64,000 nucleotides of DNA. It comes from Halostagnicola sp. A56. GTDB lineage: Archaea > Halobacteriota > Halobacteria > Halobacteriales > Natrialbaceae. The stretch is from positions 1-64,000 of the forward strand of contig NZ_JMIP02000021.1 in NCBI RefSeq assembly GCF_000691505.1, written 5' to 3'. Below are positions 1 through 8,572 of this stretch, piece after piece. The position numbers and the translations under genes were made by a program. Each line of letters begins with the position of its first letter. Position 1 is the stretch's first letter. The notes under the pieces are model-generated. The model was not told where the DNA came from. It saw only the letters and a program-made list of their open reading frames with translations, and ran no database searches.

Positions 1-130
1 TTAATCCTGTCATCTGAACTACTCGCTCGATTCCCTTTTTTGGAGCTAATCCGTCTGTCTGCTTCCGGATTGTTTTGCTGTAGAGGACCCAATAGCACCA
101 TCTGCTTTAAGAAAAATAGGCGACGAACTG

Positions 131-1084
131 ATGGAAATCCGTGAGATGGAGATCAAGGGGATCAAGCAGTTGATTCCGAGGTATCTGAAGCGGCGCGACA
201 ATATCTCGCTCGAGAAACTCGAGGAGATCGTCGACGAACTCGAGGAGTGCGATCTTCCGGGCGAAGCCAAGCCGAAACTCGAGGAAATACGCCCTTTGAT
301 CGATGGAGATCTCTCGTATCTACGGATAACGGACATTGAACGGGTCGAGTACGACGGGTACCTCTACGACCTACAGGTCGGTGATGATCCAATCTTCACG
401 GCAAACTGGCTCTATGCACACAACTCGATGGATGCGCCGCTCGTCATGTCTTCGAGAATCGATCCCGCCGAGATCGACGACGAGGCCCACAACATCGACA
501 TCGTCTCGCAGTATCCCCATGAGTTCTACGAGGCGACGCTCGAGATGTCTGATCCCGAATCCGTAAACATTCAGATCGGCGAGGACACTCTCGGCACCGA
601 CGAGGAGTACACCGGCTTCGAGCACACCCACGACACGAGCGACATCGCGATGGGGCCCGACCTCTCGGCGTACAAGACCCTGGGATCGATGATGGACAAG
701 ATGGACGCCCAGCTCGAACTCTCGCGCAAGCTCGAGGCGGTCGACGAGACGGATGTCGCCGAGCGGGTCATCGAATACCACTTCCTGCCGGACCTGATCG
801 GTAATCTGCGGGCGTTCTCCAGACAGGAAACGCGGTGTCTCGACTGCGGTGAGAAGTTCCGCCGGATGCCCCTGACCGAAACCTGCCGGGAGTGTGGCGG
901 CCGGGTCAACCTCACCGTCCACCAGGGCTCGGTGAACAAGTACATGCAAACCGCGATCGAAGTCGCCGAGGAGTACGATTGCCGCCCCTACACGAAACAG
1001 CGCCTCGAGGTGCTCGAGAAGTCCCTCGAGAGCATTTTCGAGAACGACAAGAACAAGCAGTCCGGTATCGAGGACTTCATGTAA
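131..1084 (+). CDS. polC: DNA polymerase D large subunit (DP2), C-terminal part with intein C-half
   Basis: This is the C-terminal end of the catalytic large subunit of the archaeal replicative polymerase PolD. Residues 1-98 (numbered from ATG 131) look like the C-terminal half of an intein: the end reads [16 protein letters not shown], the usual intein block F/G, and is followed by Ser99 as the +1 residue and the conserved DP2 stretch [10 protein letters not shown]. The extein then contains a zinc-binding pair (CLDC and CREC near residues 236-256) and ends in QSGIEDFM, a plausible PCNA-binding tail. The frame is open only back to position 50, because TAA lies in frame at 47-49. ATG 131 is the first ATG, with an AT-rich TTTAAG about 24 nt upstream, but codons 50-130 also look intein-like (for example PSALRKIGDEL). 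The N-terminal part of DP2 is therefore either off the window in another frame or a separate gene. Positions 171-868 are duplicated at 15639-16336. Confidence 0.85.
   Translation: MEIREMEIKGIKQLIPRYLKRRDNISLEKLEEIVDELEECDLPGEAKPKLEEIRPLIDGDLSYLRITDIERVEYDGYLYDLQVGDDPIFTANWLYAHNSMDAPLVMSSRIDPAEIDDEAHNIDIVSQYPHEFYEATLEMSDPESVNIQIGEDTLGTDEEYTGFEHTHDTSDIAMGPDLSAYKTLGSMMDKMDAQLELSRKLEAVDETDVAERVIEYHFLPDLIGNLRAFSRQETRCLDCGEKFRRMPLTETCRECGGRVNLTVHQGSVNKYMQTAIEVAEEYDCRPYTKQRLEVLEKSLESIFENDKNKQSGIEDFM
171..868 (+). repeat. 698-bp direct repeat, copy A (inside DP2)
   Basis: This segment of the DP2 gene recurs in the same orientation at 15639-16336 with a constant offset of 15468. I saw no mismatch in the stretches compared, and the translated products are identical. 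It spans most of the intein C-half, the splice junction at 424/425 and the extein up to the first zinc-binding cysteine pair. Copy A continues naturally into the rest of DP2 on its right, so it is the source copy. Confidence 0.95.
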
Positions 1085-1196
1085 CTCGCTTCCGGCGGTC
1101 GACTTTCACTCACTTACTCACTCACCCCGTTTCCGATGATCGTTCCCGACCGCCCCCTGCTGTCCCTTTATGCTGATTCGTGTGGTCGGTCCGCCC

Positions 1197-1490
1197 ATGG
1201 TCGACGACACGACACGCCTCGGATTCGGAACGAACGTGTACGCCGAAGACGGAACCAAAGTCGGGCGGATTCGCGGGTTCGACGAGGGGGGGTTCTACGT
1301 CACGCTCCGCGAGGGAATCGAGGGGATGAGCGTCGAGCACGTCCGTTCAGGCAAGGAGTTTGGCGAGGCAGAACTCATGTGGCGTTGCTGGGAGTGCGGC
1401 GAGATGGGCCAACTCGACCACGACATACCGGATACCTGTCCGTCCTGTGGCGCCGACCGGGAGGACATCTATTACTGGACCGAGGACTGA
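1197..1490 (+). CDS. small rubredoxin-like zinc/iron protein
   Basis: This is a 97-residue protein. The C-terminal third carries two CxxC knuckles, CWEC and CPSC, spaced as in a rubredoxin or zinc ribbon, and the N-terminal 55 residues form a small beta-rich module (FGTNVYAEDGTKVGRIRG) resembling a PRC-barrel-like start. Such proteins are common and conserved in Halobacteria and their function is not known; electron transfer or a structural zinc site are both possible. The ATG at 1197 is preferred over an in-frame ATG at 1170, because the extra residues are not family-like and 1197 begins the usual MVDDTTRLG start. Confidence 0.75.
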   Translation: MVDDTTRLGFGTNVYAEDGTKVGRIRGFDEGGFYVTLREGIEGMSVEHVRSGKEFGEAELMWRCWECGEMGQLDHDIPDTCPSCGADREDIYYWTED

Positions 1491-1595
1491 CCTCCCCGCC
1501 TCGTCCTGCAGTACTCGCCAGTCGACGCCGTTCGCTTTTAGTCCGTCTCGAGCGGAGACGAAAACGGTTTTACCGCGCTCGTTTCACCTCGAGCC

Positions 1596-2495
1596 ATGCA
1601 GATCGTCGTCTTCGGGGCCGGAAGCCTCGGCAGTCTCCTCGGCGGGGTGCTCGCGCGCGAACACGAGGTCACGCTCGTCGCGCGCGACGCTCACGCTGAC
1701 GCCGTCCGCGCGGACGGGCTTCGACTCGAGGGCGAACTCGAGGCCGTCGTCCACCCGCGTGCGACGACCGACGGCACGGGGCTCGAGGCCGACCTGGCGG
1801 TGGTCGCGGTCAAAGCCTTCGACACCGAATCGGCGGCGAAAACGTTGGCGACGGGTCGCTTCGATGCGGTGCTCTCCGTTCAGAACGGGATGGGAAACGA
1901 AGCGACGCTCGCCGAGTCGCTCGAGGCACCGATTCTGTCGGGGACTGTGACCTACGGCGCGATACTTCGAGAGTCCGGCCTCGTCGAGTGTACGGGAGTC
2001 GGCGAGATCGCCCTCGGCCCGCGCGACGGTGGCCGCTCTTCGCTCGCGACGGCGGTCGGCGAGGCGTTCGAGCAAGCGGGCCTCGAAACGACCGTCGCCG
2101 AGGACATGCCGGTTCGACGCTGGCGGAAACTCGCGGTCAACGCCGGCATCAACCCGATCACCGCGCTGACGGCGACCGAAAACGGCGCGGTACTCGAGTC
2201 GCCGGCGAACGCCGTCGCCCGCGCCGCGACGCGCGAAACGGCCAGAACCGCCCGCGCGACCGGCGTATCGCTCGCGAACAGGGACGCCCTTGAGGCGATG
2301 GAAACCGTGGCCGCGGAGACGCGGACGAACACCTCCTCGATGGCACAGGACGTCCTCGCCGGGCGACGGACGGAGATCGATTCGATAAGCGGCTACGTGG
2401 TCGACCGAGCGGCCGAACGCGGGCTCGAGACCCCGGCGAACCGACTCCTCACGGCTCTCGTTCGAACGTGGGAACGGGAGACTACGCACGGATAG
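1596..2495 (+). CDS. panE: 2-dehydropantoate 2-reductase (ketopantoate reductase)
   Basis: This enzyme reduces 2-dehydropantoate to pantoate with NAD(P)H, a step toward coenzyme A. The 299-residue protein has the N-terminal Rossmann motif GAGSLGSLLGG at residues 7-17, a conserved central SVQNGMGNE, and the catalytic Lys/Asn block KLAVNAGINPITAL near residues 178-191. Length and domain order match the family. It is monocistronic here, with ATG 1596 starting directly at the Rossmann strand. Archaea use pantoate kinase and phosphopantothenate synthetase downstream; neither is next to it. Confidence 0.92.
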   Translation: MQIVVFGAGSLGSLLGGVLAREHEVTLVARDAHADAVRADGLRLEGELEAVVHPRATTDGTGLEADLAVVAVKAFDTESAAKTLATGRFDAVLSVQNGMGNEATLAESLEAPILSGTVTYGAILRESGLVECTGVGEIALGPRDGGRSSLATAVGEAFEQAGLETTVAEDMPVRRWRKLAVNAGINPITALTATENGAVLESPANAVARAATRETARTARATGVSLANRDALEAMETVAAETRTNTSSMAQDVLAGRRTEIDSISGYVVDRAAERGLETPANRLLTALVRTWERETTHG

Positions 2496-2666
2496 CCTCG
2501 GCGGTCGAGGGGCGGAACTAAACGCGCGTGGACTCGAGAAACTGCCAGGAACGGTTGCGAGACGCGAGCGACCGACTCGAGCGTGTAACTCGCGATACGG
2601 TCGCTGTAACCACGAAATACTGCAGAAAACGAACGATCCGAAACGAACGGGTCGCCTCGAGCGGCG

Positions 2667-3026
2667 TTAGAATGGAGCGGCGGGTCCTTCGTCAGATTCG
2701 CCGGCGTCGTCGTCGACGGTTTCGCCGGGGAACGACGGCGTCGCGCCGCCCATCTCGTCGCCGCCAGCGCCGGTGTGGGCGTTTACCTTCTCGATTTCGG
2801 GGATCTCCTTGACCATTCGGCTCTTGATCGCCTGAATCGTCATCGGGGAGATCCCACAGCCGCTGCAAGCGCCTCCGAGCGCGATGGTGACTTCGCCGGT
2901 TTCGCGGTCGATGTCCCTGATCGCCGCGTTGCCGCCGTGCATCTGAATCTGGGGGAAGTTTCGACGCAGGAAGTTCGTGACGTTCTCCTTGAGGTCGTCG
3001 CCGTCGTTCTGGGTTTCCGTGCTCAT
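2667..3026 (-). CDS. NifU C-terminal-type Fe-S cluster scaffold protein
   Basis: This 119-residue protein consists mainly of a NifU C-terminal domain. The motif GGACSGCGISPMT at about residues 52-64 supplies the CxxC that binds a transferable Fe-S cluster. The N-terminal region LKENVTNFLRRNFPQIQMHGG is typical of the domain. The C-terminal 35 residues are an acidic, disordered tail, as expected in a halophile. It stands alone, without nifS or suf genes nearby, and probably delivers clusters to general Fe-S proteins. Confidence 0.9.
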   Translation of the reverse strand: MSTETQNDGDDLKENVTNFLRRNFPQIQMHGGNAAIRDIDRETGEVTIALGGACSGCGISPMTIQAIKSRMVKEIPEIEKVNAHTGAGGDEMGGATPSFPGETVDDDAGESDEGPAAPF

Positions 3027-3156
3027 GCATTCGTGTTGGGAGCGAACGTCCTTAGACCTTCCGCAGTGTCAGATAGTCACTCGATCTCGCCTGCGTAGTG
3101 TTATCGGCGTAATTCGGCGAGCCGAGGTTAGACCGACGTGATCCGGCGAGCCGAGG

Positions 3157-3471
3157 TTAAACGTCGAATATCCGCTCGAGTTGGGATTCGATCTCCGCGA
3201 CGTGTTTCTCGAGAACTCGCTCGAACCGCTCTCGCTCGACGACGACGCCCGTCAGCCGATCGTAGGGGTCGTCGGGGAGTTCGACGCGAAACTCTCCGTC
3301 GCCAGCGTAGAACGGCTCGCTTTCGTTCAACACCTGCTGGTCGATGGCGTGGACGAGCTCGGAATCGTACGTATCGTTCATTTGGGTGAACGCGTTCTTG
3401 TAGGCCTGCTGGAGTTCGGGAAAGTAGTTCGCGTACTTGTCCTCGAATTTCTCGGGATCGAAATCGACCAT
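3157..3471 (-). CDS. conserved haloarchaeal protein, DUF5783-like
   Basis: This is a 104-residue acidic protein starting MVDFDPEKFEDKYANYF, with a central block HAIDQQVLNESEPFY that I recognise from a widespread haloarchaeal family of about 105 residues (DUF5783). The start at 3471 gives the usual length; an upstream ATG at 3558 would add 29 unrelated residues. There are no catalytic motifs, membrane segments or cysteines. The function is unknown. Confidence 0.78.
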   Translation of the reverse strand: MVDFDPEKFEDKYANYFPELQQAYKNAFTQMNDTYDSELVHAIDQQVLNESEPFYAGDGEFRVELPDDPYDRLTGVVVERERFERVLEKHVAEIESQLERIFDV

Positions 3472-3660
3472 ACCGGGACGAAGGCACAGCGTGACTAAAA
3501 GTGAGGCGATCGGTCGACTCGAGGTCTCGGTAGGCAGATCGGCTCCGAACGTTCCCACCCAGTAAACAGTCTCGATCGTTGATATGGTATCGGGTACCTA
3601 CATAGGTGGGGTGAACTCGCAGGCCGAACGAGCACCCGGCGCAGTCGCGTCCGCTGTGAT

Positions 3661-4050
3661 ATGTCACTGACCCAGCGGTCGCTCCCACAGGAGGAGCTGC
3701 CGCCGAATTGGGGACCGGTAGAGCAGAGCGAGGATCGGATCGCGTATCGGCATCGCGCTCCACGGGTGACGCTGTTCGCGGCGTGCGTCCCCGCCGATCG
3801 GTCTCATCCCTCGCTCGGTCTGAGCTGTTACTGGGAACTCAGATACCGCTACTCGATCGGCGAGTGCTCGACGACCGAGTTGCTCGGCCGCGTCACGACC
3901 TGTAACGCCGCGCTCGAGGGGCTCCGGCGGTGTATGCTACACGTCCACGAAACGGTCGAATCGCCCGACAGTCCGCTCGACATCTGTGCCGCGCTTGGAT
4001 CGGTCTCGCTGCCGGCACCCATTCCCGACGAACCGCTGGCGAATTCGTAG
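3661..4050 (+). CDS. hypothetical haloarchaeal protein
   Basis: This is a 129-residue protein of unknown function. It begins MSLTQRSLPQEELPPNWG and contains GLSCYWELRYRYSIGECST, which suggests a mixed alpha/beta domain with four cysteines that do not form a clear metal site. Composition is moderately acidic and the reading frame is favoured over its antisense frames by start context (ATG after a short AT-containing leader). I do not recognise the family. Confidence 0.55.
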   Translation: MSLTQRSLPQEELPPNWGPVEQSEDRIAYRHRAPRVTLFAACVPADRSHPSLGLSCYWELRYRYSIGECSTTELLGRVTTCNAALEGLRRCMLHVHETVESPDSPLDICAALGSVSLPAPIPDEPLANS

Positions 4051-4208
4051 CCTTCGGCGATTGTCTCGGAATTCTATATACCATGATATAGTTTACTACA
4101 AAATCTTCGTTCGTTCCCCCTAAGAACGAACATATCCCGTGCGAACTCTTCTCGAGCCTTCGTACGGCCGTTTTTCGAGTGCCCTGCGCTCGAGCCGAGT
4201 CCCGCTCC

Positions 4209-5906
4209 CTAATCGTGGACGAGCACGTCCAGTACGTCGGGTCCGTCGTGGGCCAGCGCCGCCGAAATGGCTGATTCGATCTCGTCGGGCGTTTCGACGA
4301 GTCGCGCGTGCGCACCGTGGCTCTCTGCGCTCTGGACGAGATCCACGGCGGGTTCGAAGTCCATCCCGACGTACTCGAAGTCCGCGTCGGTGCCGCCGTA
4401 GAGTCTCTGCATGTTGTCCTTGAGAATCCGGTAGTTGCGGTTGTCGGCGACGACGACTGTCAGATCGAGCCCGTACCGAGCCGCCGTGTAGACACTGTTC
4501 GGGTAGTAGAGGTACGAGCCGTCTCCGACGTACCCGATCACGTCCCGCGACCCCTCGCGCATCGATTCCGCCAGGGCCGCGCCGACTGACGCGGGAAGTC
4601 CGTACCCGAGTCCACCCCCCTTGTTCGAGAGCAGTTGCCGTGGCGAGAACGGAAACCGCGTCAACAGCGGATACTTCGACGTCACGCCTTCGTCGACGAT
4701 CAACGCGTCCGGGGCGACGGCCTCGAGCGCGTCGACGAGTTCGTGTTTTCCCGTCCTGGTTTCGCCGTCCGGCTTCTCGTCGACGCCCATCGACTCCGCG
4801 GCCTCGTCCATCGATTCGCGTACGGAACGGACGTGCTCGAGGCGCGTTTCGTGTTCGCTCTCTGAAAGGCGATCCGAGACGCGGTCTGCGAGGTCGGCCA
4901 TGACGGCCCCGGGATCGCCGATCACGGCCGCGTCGGCGCGCTGGTTCTTTCCGACTTCCCAGGGGGCGTCGCTCAGGTGGATGCAGGTCGTGTCGGCGTC
5001 GACCAGCGGGTCGTCGTGACGCAGTAGCGTCGTGTTCGTCGATACGCCGGCGAAGACGAGCGTATCCGTCTCGAGCACTTTCGACGCGACCGCTTCGTTC
5101 GGCGGGACGAACGAAATCCACTGGTCGTGGTCGGTCGGGAAGTTGATCTCGCTGGTCTGTATCTCGCCGTGGACCCGCGCGCCCGCCGCCTCCGCGAGGT
5201 TGACGGCCGCGTCGACGGCCTGCTCGCCTGCTCGAGCGACGTGATCGCCGACGATCAACGTGGGGTCGTCCGCGTCCGCGAGCAGGGCCGCTGCGCGCTC
5301 TATCTGGTCTGAATCGCCGCCGCCTGCGGTCGGTATCAGCCCGAGCGGCTCGATCGCCCCCGGATCGATTTCGGCGCGCATCACGTCCATCGGGAGACCG
5401 AGGAAGACGGGGCCGGTGGGCGGCGTCAGCGCGACGCGAAACGCCCGACGGAGCATCGTCGGCAGCGCGTTCACGTCGAGTACTTCCTCGGACCACTTGC
5501 AGAACTGCTGGGTCAACTCGAGGAGGTCACCGGAGAGGATTGGCTCTTCGTGTCGAAAGTCGCGTTCGTGGTTGCCCGCGGTGACCACGAGCGGGGCCCC
5601 GGCCATCTTCGCGGCGTAGACGTTCCCCAGCCCGTGTGCGAGGCCGGGTGCGATGTGGAGGTTTACGACCCCCGCAGGGTTGATCGACGGATCGTCGTCC
5701 GCGTGGTAGCGTCGCGTACTCGCGTAGCCTCCCGCCATCCCCACCGCGACATCCTCGTGCAGTCCGAGCACGTACTCGAGGTCGCTCTCGGCCAGCGCGT
5801 TCAACACCGGGAGTTCGGTCGTTCCCGGATTGCCGAACACGTGCGAGACGCCGTAGGACTCGAGGGCATCCACGAACAGATTAGCACCAGTGTACTTTGG
5901 TACCAT
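4209..5906 (-). CDS. thiamine diphosphate-dependent enzyme (acetolactate synthase / benzoylformate decarboxylase family)
   Basis: This 565-residue protein shows the full three-domain ThDP architecture. The N-terminal Pyr domain contains the catalytic Glu in LGLHEDVAVGMAGGYA, the central domain is degenerate, and the C-terminal PP domain has the cofactor motif GDGSYLYYP...VVVADN (GDG followed about 25 residues later by N). The start region HVFGNPGTTELPVL resembles benzoylformate decarboxylases and related 2-oxo-acid decarboxylases more than true biosynthetic IlvB, and no small regulatory subunit is adjacent. The substrate cannot be assigned. ATG 5906 is preferred to an upstream ATG at 5933. 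Two overlapping perfect palindromes at 5982-6004 lie about 76 bp upstream and may control it. Confidence 0.85.
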   Translation of the reverse strand: MVPKYTGANLFVDALESYGVSHVFGNPGTTELPVLNALAESDLEYVLGLHEDVAVGMAGGYASTRRYHADDDPSINPAGVVNLHIAPGLAHGLGNVYAAKMAGAPLVVTAGNHERDFRHEEPILSGDLLELTQQFCKWSEEVLDVNALPTMLRRAFRVALTPPTGPVFLGLPMDVMRAEIDPGAIEPLGLIPTAGGGDSDQIERAAALLADADDPTLIVGDHVARAGEQAVDAAVNLAEAAGARVHGEIQTSEINFPTDHDQWISFVPPNEAVASKVLETDTLVFAGVSTNTTLLRHDDPLVDADTTCIHLSDAPWEVGKNQRADAAVIGDPGAVMADLADRVSDRLSESEHETRLEHVRSVRESMDEAAESMGVDEKPDGETRTGKHELVDALEAVAPDALIVDEGVTSKYPLLTRFPFSPRQLLSNKGGGLGYGLPASVGAALAESMREGSRDVIGYVGDGSYLYYPNSVYTAARYGLDLTVVVADNRNYRILKDNMQRLYGGTDADFEYVGMDFEPAVDLVQSAESHGAHARLVETPDEIESAISAALAHDGPDVLDVLVHD

Positions 5907-5981
5907 GGCTCGTTCTATCGCGGCGAGAGACAAAAAGCGACCCGCCGGTCGTCGTCTGATCGCCGGTTGCCTCTCTCACCG

Positions 5982-6004
5982 AGAATATATTCTATAGCGC
6001 TATA
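5982..6004. promoter_or_regulatory. two abutting perfect 12-bp palindromes, candidate operator
   Basis: AGAATATATTCT (5982-5993) and TATAGCGCTATA (5993-6004) are both perfect palindromes and share one base. They sit in the divergent intergenic space, 76 bp upstream of the start of the ThDP enzyme and 230 bp before the PHP gene. The surrounding AT-rich stretch could contain the TATA element of the ThDP gene on the minus strand. Operator function is an inference. Confidence 0.45.
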
Positions 6005-6235
6005 CGGAATTGGGTTTCGGACGATCTGTCGCAGCGTCTCTCGACTCGGTGACGACGGGCTGGCGCTACAGGGGAGCGCGGCCGATCGGCTCGAGGGTCG
6101 TCTCGATGGGTTCACGAGCTGTCGTCGTCTTGGAGTTCCGTGGTGTTCGACGGTATCGGTTCTGACACGAAAACCCGCGCAGACCGAGAGCTTATGGGTG
6201 CGACGGTCCTATCGCGTACAGCGACAGTCGGCCTC

Positions 6236-6988
6236 ATGAACTCGTATCTCCCACTTGCGGTCGATTTTCACGTCCACTCCGAGGAGTCCTACGACGGCCA
6301 CGAGCCGGTCGAGCTAATCTTGGAACACGCAGCGGATATCGGCCTCGACGGCGTCGTGATCACGGACCACGACGAGATCGACGAGTCGATACGAGCCGCG
6401 GCCCTCGCTCCGGAGTACGGCCTGATCGGTATTCCGGGCGTGGAAGTGTCGACCTGCCACGGTCACCTGCTCGCGATCGGCGTTCGCGAACGCCCCGATC
6501 CCGGCCTGCCGTTCATGGAGACCGTTCGGCGCGTGCGCGACCTCGGTGGTATCGCGATCGTCCCCCATCCCTTCCAGCGCTCGCGCCACGGCGTCCGCAA
6601 ACGCTATCTCGAGGACGCCGACGCGATCGAAGTCTACAACTCGATGGTCTTTACCGGCTACCGAAATCGCCGCGCGCGAACGTTCGCGAAGCGGCGCGAT
6701 TACCCGAAGATCGGGGCCAGCGACGCTCACTACCTCCCGAACGTGGGAAGGGCGTACACCGAAATCCTCGTCGAGCCGACCGCCGAAGCCGACACCAAAG
6801 CCGATATCGACGGCGACGAACTCGTCGAGGCGATCCTCGCGGGTAACACGCAGATCCGGGGCAAGCGCACCCCGATTCGAAAGAGCTCGATCCAGTACGC
6901 GAAAGGTGCCGTTCGGAAGTCGACGTACACGCTCACCAAGCGAGCGCCGCTGATCCCGACTATTCCGGCGTCGATGGATCGGTCGTAA
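6236..6988 (+). CDS. PHP-domain metal-dependent phosphoesterase
   Basis: This 250-residue protein is a PHP domain (polymerase and histidinol phosphatase superfamily). Metal ligands are visible as DFHVHSEESYDG (residues 9-20), the TDHDEID block, PHPFQRSRHG and the late GASDAHYLPNVGR. The C-terminal 60 residues with PHP-associated sequence (IRGKRTPIRKSSIQYAKG) are basic, unusual for a halophile, and may contact nucleic acid or membrane. ATG 6236 begins just before the first metal motif; the ORF extends to 6140 but that part is not family-like. Substrate is unknown; relatives hydrolyse nucleotide or sugar phosphates. It converges on the next gene with one base between the stops. Confidence 0.85.
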   Translation: MNSYLPLAVDFHVHSEESYDGHEPVELILEHAADIGLDGVVITDHDEIDESIRAAALAPEYGLIGIPGVEVSTCHGHLLAIGVRERPDPGLPFMETVRRVRDLGGIAIVPHPFQRSRHGVRKRYLEDADAIEVYNSMVFTGYRNRRARTFAKRRDYPKIGASDAHYLPNVGRAYTEILVEPTAEADTKADIDGDELVEAILAGNTQIRGKRTPIRKSSIQYAKGAVRKSTYTLTKRAPLIPTIPASMDRS

Positions 6989-6989
6989 G

Positions 6990-8522
6990 TTACTCGAGTT
7001 GTTCGCCGACGATCTCGTCGGCCCGTTCGATGAACGCCGGCGGTTTTCCGGCCGGCACCGTCGCCCCGGCGGCGACATCGTGACCGCCGCCGTCGCCGCC
7101 GACGGCTCCCGCGGCCTCGCTCATCACGACCGAGAGGTCGAGTCCCTTCCTGACGAGACTGTGGGTCCCTCGAGCGGAGACCTTGATCTCGCCGTCGTCG
7201 CCCTTGCTCCCCGTTTTTTCGGCGAACGCGAAGATCGGTTTGTCGGTGGCAATACCATCGTTGCCCATCGCCATTCCGGCGACGATGCCGACGATGGTCT
7301 CTCGAATTCGGTCGCCCGCGTCGAACCACTGAACGTGTGTTTCGGTCGTCACACCCTCCTGCGTGACCAGATCGATCCCCTTCGAGAGGTTCTTCCGGTG
7401 ATTTCGCAACAACGTTCGGGCGCGCTCGAGTGCTCCCTCGCGGTTTCCGAGACAGACGCCCAGGCCGACATCGGCTCTTTCGTATCGCGCTGTAGCGTTT
7501 AAGAGCGTGGAGAACTCGCTGGCGTCTCGAAGCTCCGTCCCGACCGGTTCGCCGCTGAGCACGTAGGAGGTACCCACGAGGCCGTCGATTTTCGACGCCG
7601 GAACGCCCTTCGAGACGGCGCGCTGTACGAGCGCGCTCGCGACCGTCTGTTTTTCCTCACCGGTCAGACCCGACCACCGACGCCACTCGCCGTCGCGTTT
7701 CAACTCGAGATCGAGCCCGTCGAGAAATCGGAGCGCCCCGTTCGAATCGTTCGAAATGCCGGGAATGTAGACGTCGGTGGCGTACTCGAGCAGCTTCGGC
7801 AGCGGACGGGTCTGCTTGCCGTAGATCGCGAGGTCGGTCGCGGTCTCGAGAACGCCGGCTTCGACGCCCTCTTCGACGATTCCCTCGTTCGCGCCGTGGA
7901 GTTCGCCGCCGGCGGCCTGCATGTCGCCGACGGCTCCCACGACGGCGAGCGCGGCGAGATCGCGGTTGTCCGACCGGGCCGTCGTCCCGCCAGCCGGCGG
8001 CCCGTTCGTCGCGGCGTGGGCGCGTGCGGGGGTTCCGCCGTCGGTCGCCGCGGTTCCGTTCGGCGATTCGCTGTACTCGCTCGTCTCGGCGAGCGCCCGC
8101 GCGAGGACGTAACTCGCTCCCGCACCCGATAGCTCCGACGCCCCGTTGATCCCGAACAGGAGCGGGTTGAGGTGGTACTCGGTCTCTCTGTCCGCCGGCT
8201 GGTGGTGGTCGGCGATGACGGGCGTGAACGCGCCCGCATCCTCGTGTTCGCCGATAACGTCGAGCTGGCCGCTCCCGAAGTCGGTGAACAGGACGGTATC
8301 GTACTTTCTCGCCGCGATGGCTGCGATCGCTTTCTCGTCGAGTTGTTTCTCGAACACCGTCTCGAAGGGGATCGCCGCTCGCTCGAGCGCGCTCGCGGCG
8401 ATGGCCGCGCTGGTGAGTCCGTCGGCGTCGATGTGGGAGGCCAGTAGGACGTCGTCGGCCTCGCACAGCCGGGTCGCACACGCTCGGGCGCGGTCTTCGA
8501 GTTCCGGAACGGGGCCTGACAT
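6990..8522 (-). CDS. DHH-family RecJ-like exonuclease / phosphoesterase
   Basis: This 510-residue protein carries the DHH motifs in order: HIDADGLTS at about residue 30 (motif I), LFTDFGSGQ (motif II), IADHHQPAD (motif III, the DHH signature) and a C-terminal DHHA1 block with GGDGGGHDVAAGATVP (about residue 475). Archaeal proteins of this type include RecJ-like nucleases and GAN, which travels with the GINS/MCM complex; haloarchaea have several paralogs, so the exact role is open. An acidic, low-complexity insert (about residues 150-190) lies after motif III. ATG 8522 has 50 bp to hemD. Confidence 0.85.
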   Translation of the reverse strand: MSGPVPELEDRARACATRLCEADDVLLASHIDADGLTSAAIAASALERAAIPFETVFEKQLDEKAIAAIAARKYDTVLFTDFGSGQLDVIGEHEDAGAFTPVIADHHQPADRETEYHLNPLLFGINGASELSGAGASYVLARALAETSEYSESPNGTAATDGGTPARAHAATNGPPAGGTTARSDNRDLAALAVVGAVGDMQAAGGELHGANEGIVEEGVEAGVLETATDLAIYGKQTRPLPKLLEYATDVYIPGISNDSNGALRFLDGLDLELKRDGEWRRWSGLTGEEKQTVASALVQRAVSKGVPASKIDGLVGTSYVLSGEPVGTELRDASEFSTLLNATARYERADVGLGVCLGNREGALERARTLLRNHRKNLSKGIDLVTQEGVTTETHVQWFDAGDRIRETIVGIVAGMAMGNDGIATDKPIFAFAEKTGSKGDDGEIKVSARGTHSLVRKGLDLSVVMSEAAGAVGGDGGGHDVAAGATVPAGKPPAFIERADEIVGEQLE

Positions 8523-8572
8523 GCGTCTCTGTCGGTTGTGGGTCGGCTTCCGGGATAAATGTGCGGTCGACG

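Noticed and set aside
4120-5496. Long Arg-rich open frame (458 codons) antisense-like to the ThDP gene
   Set aside because: Shadow frame caused by GC-rich codon bias; basic composition is impossible for a haloarchaeal cytosolic protein.
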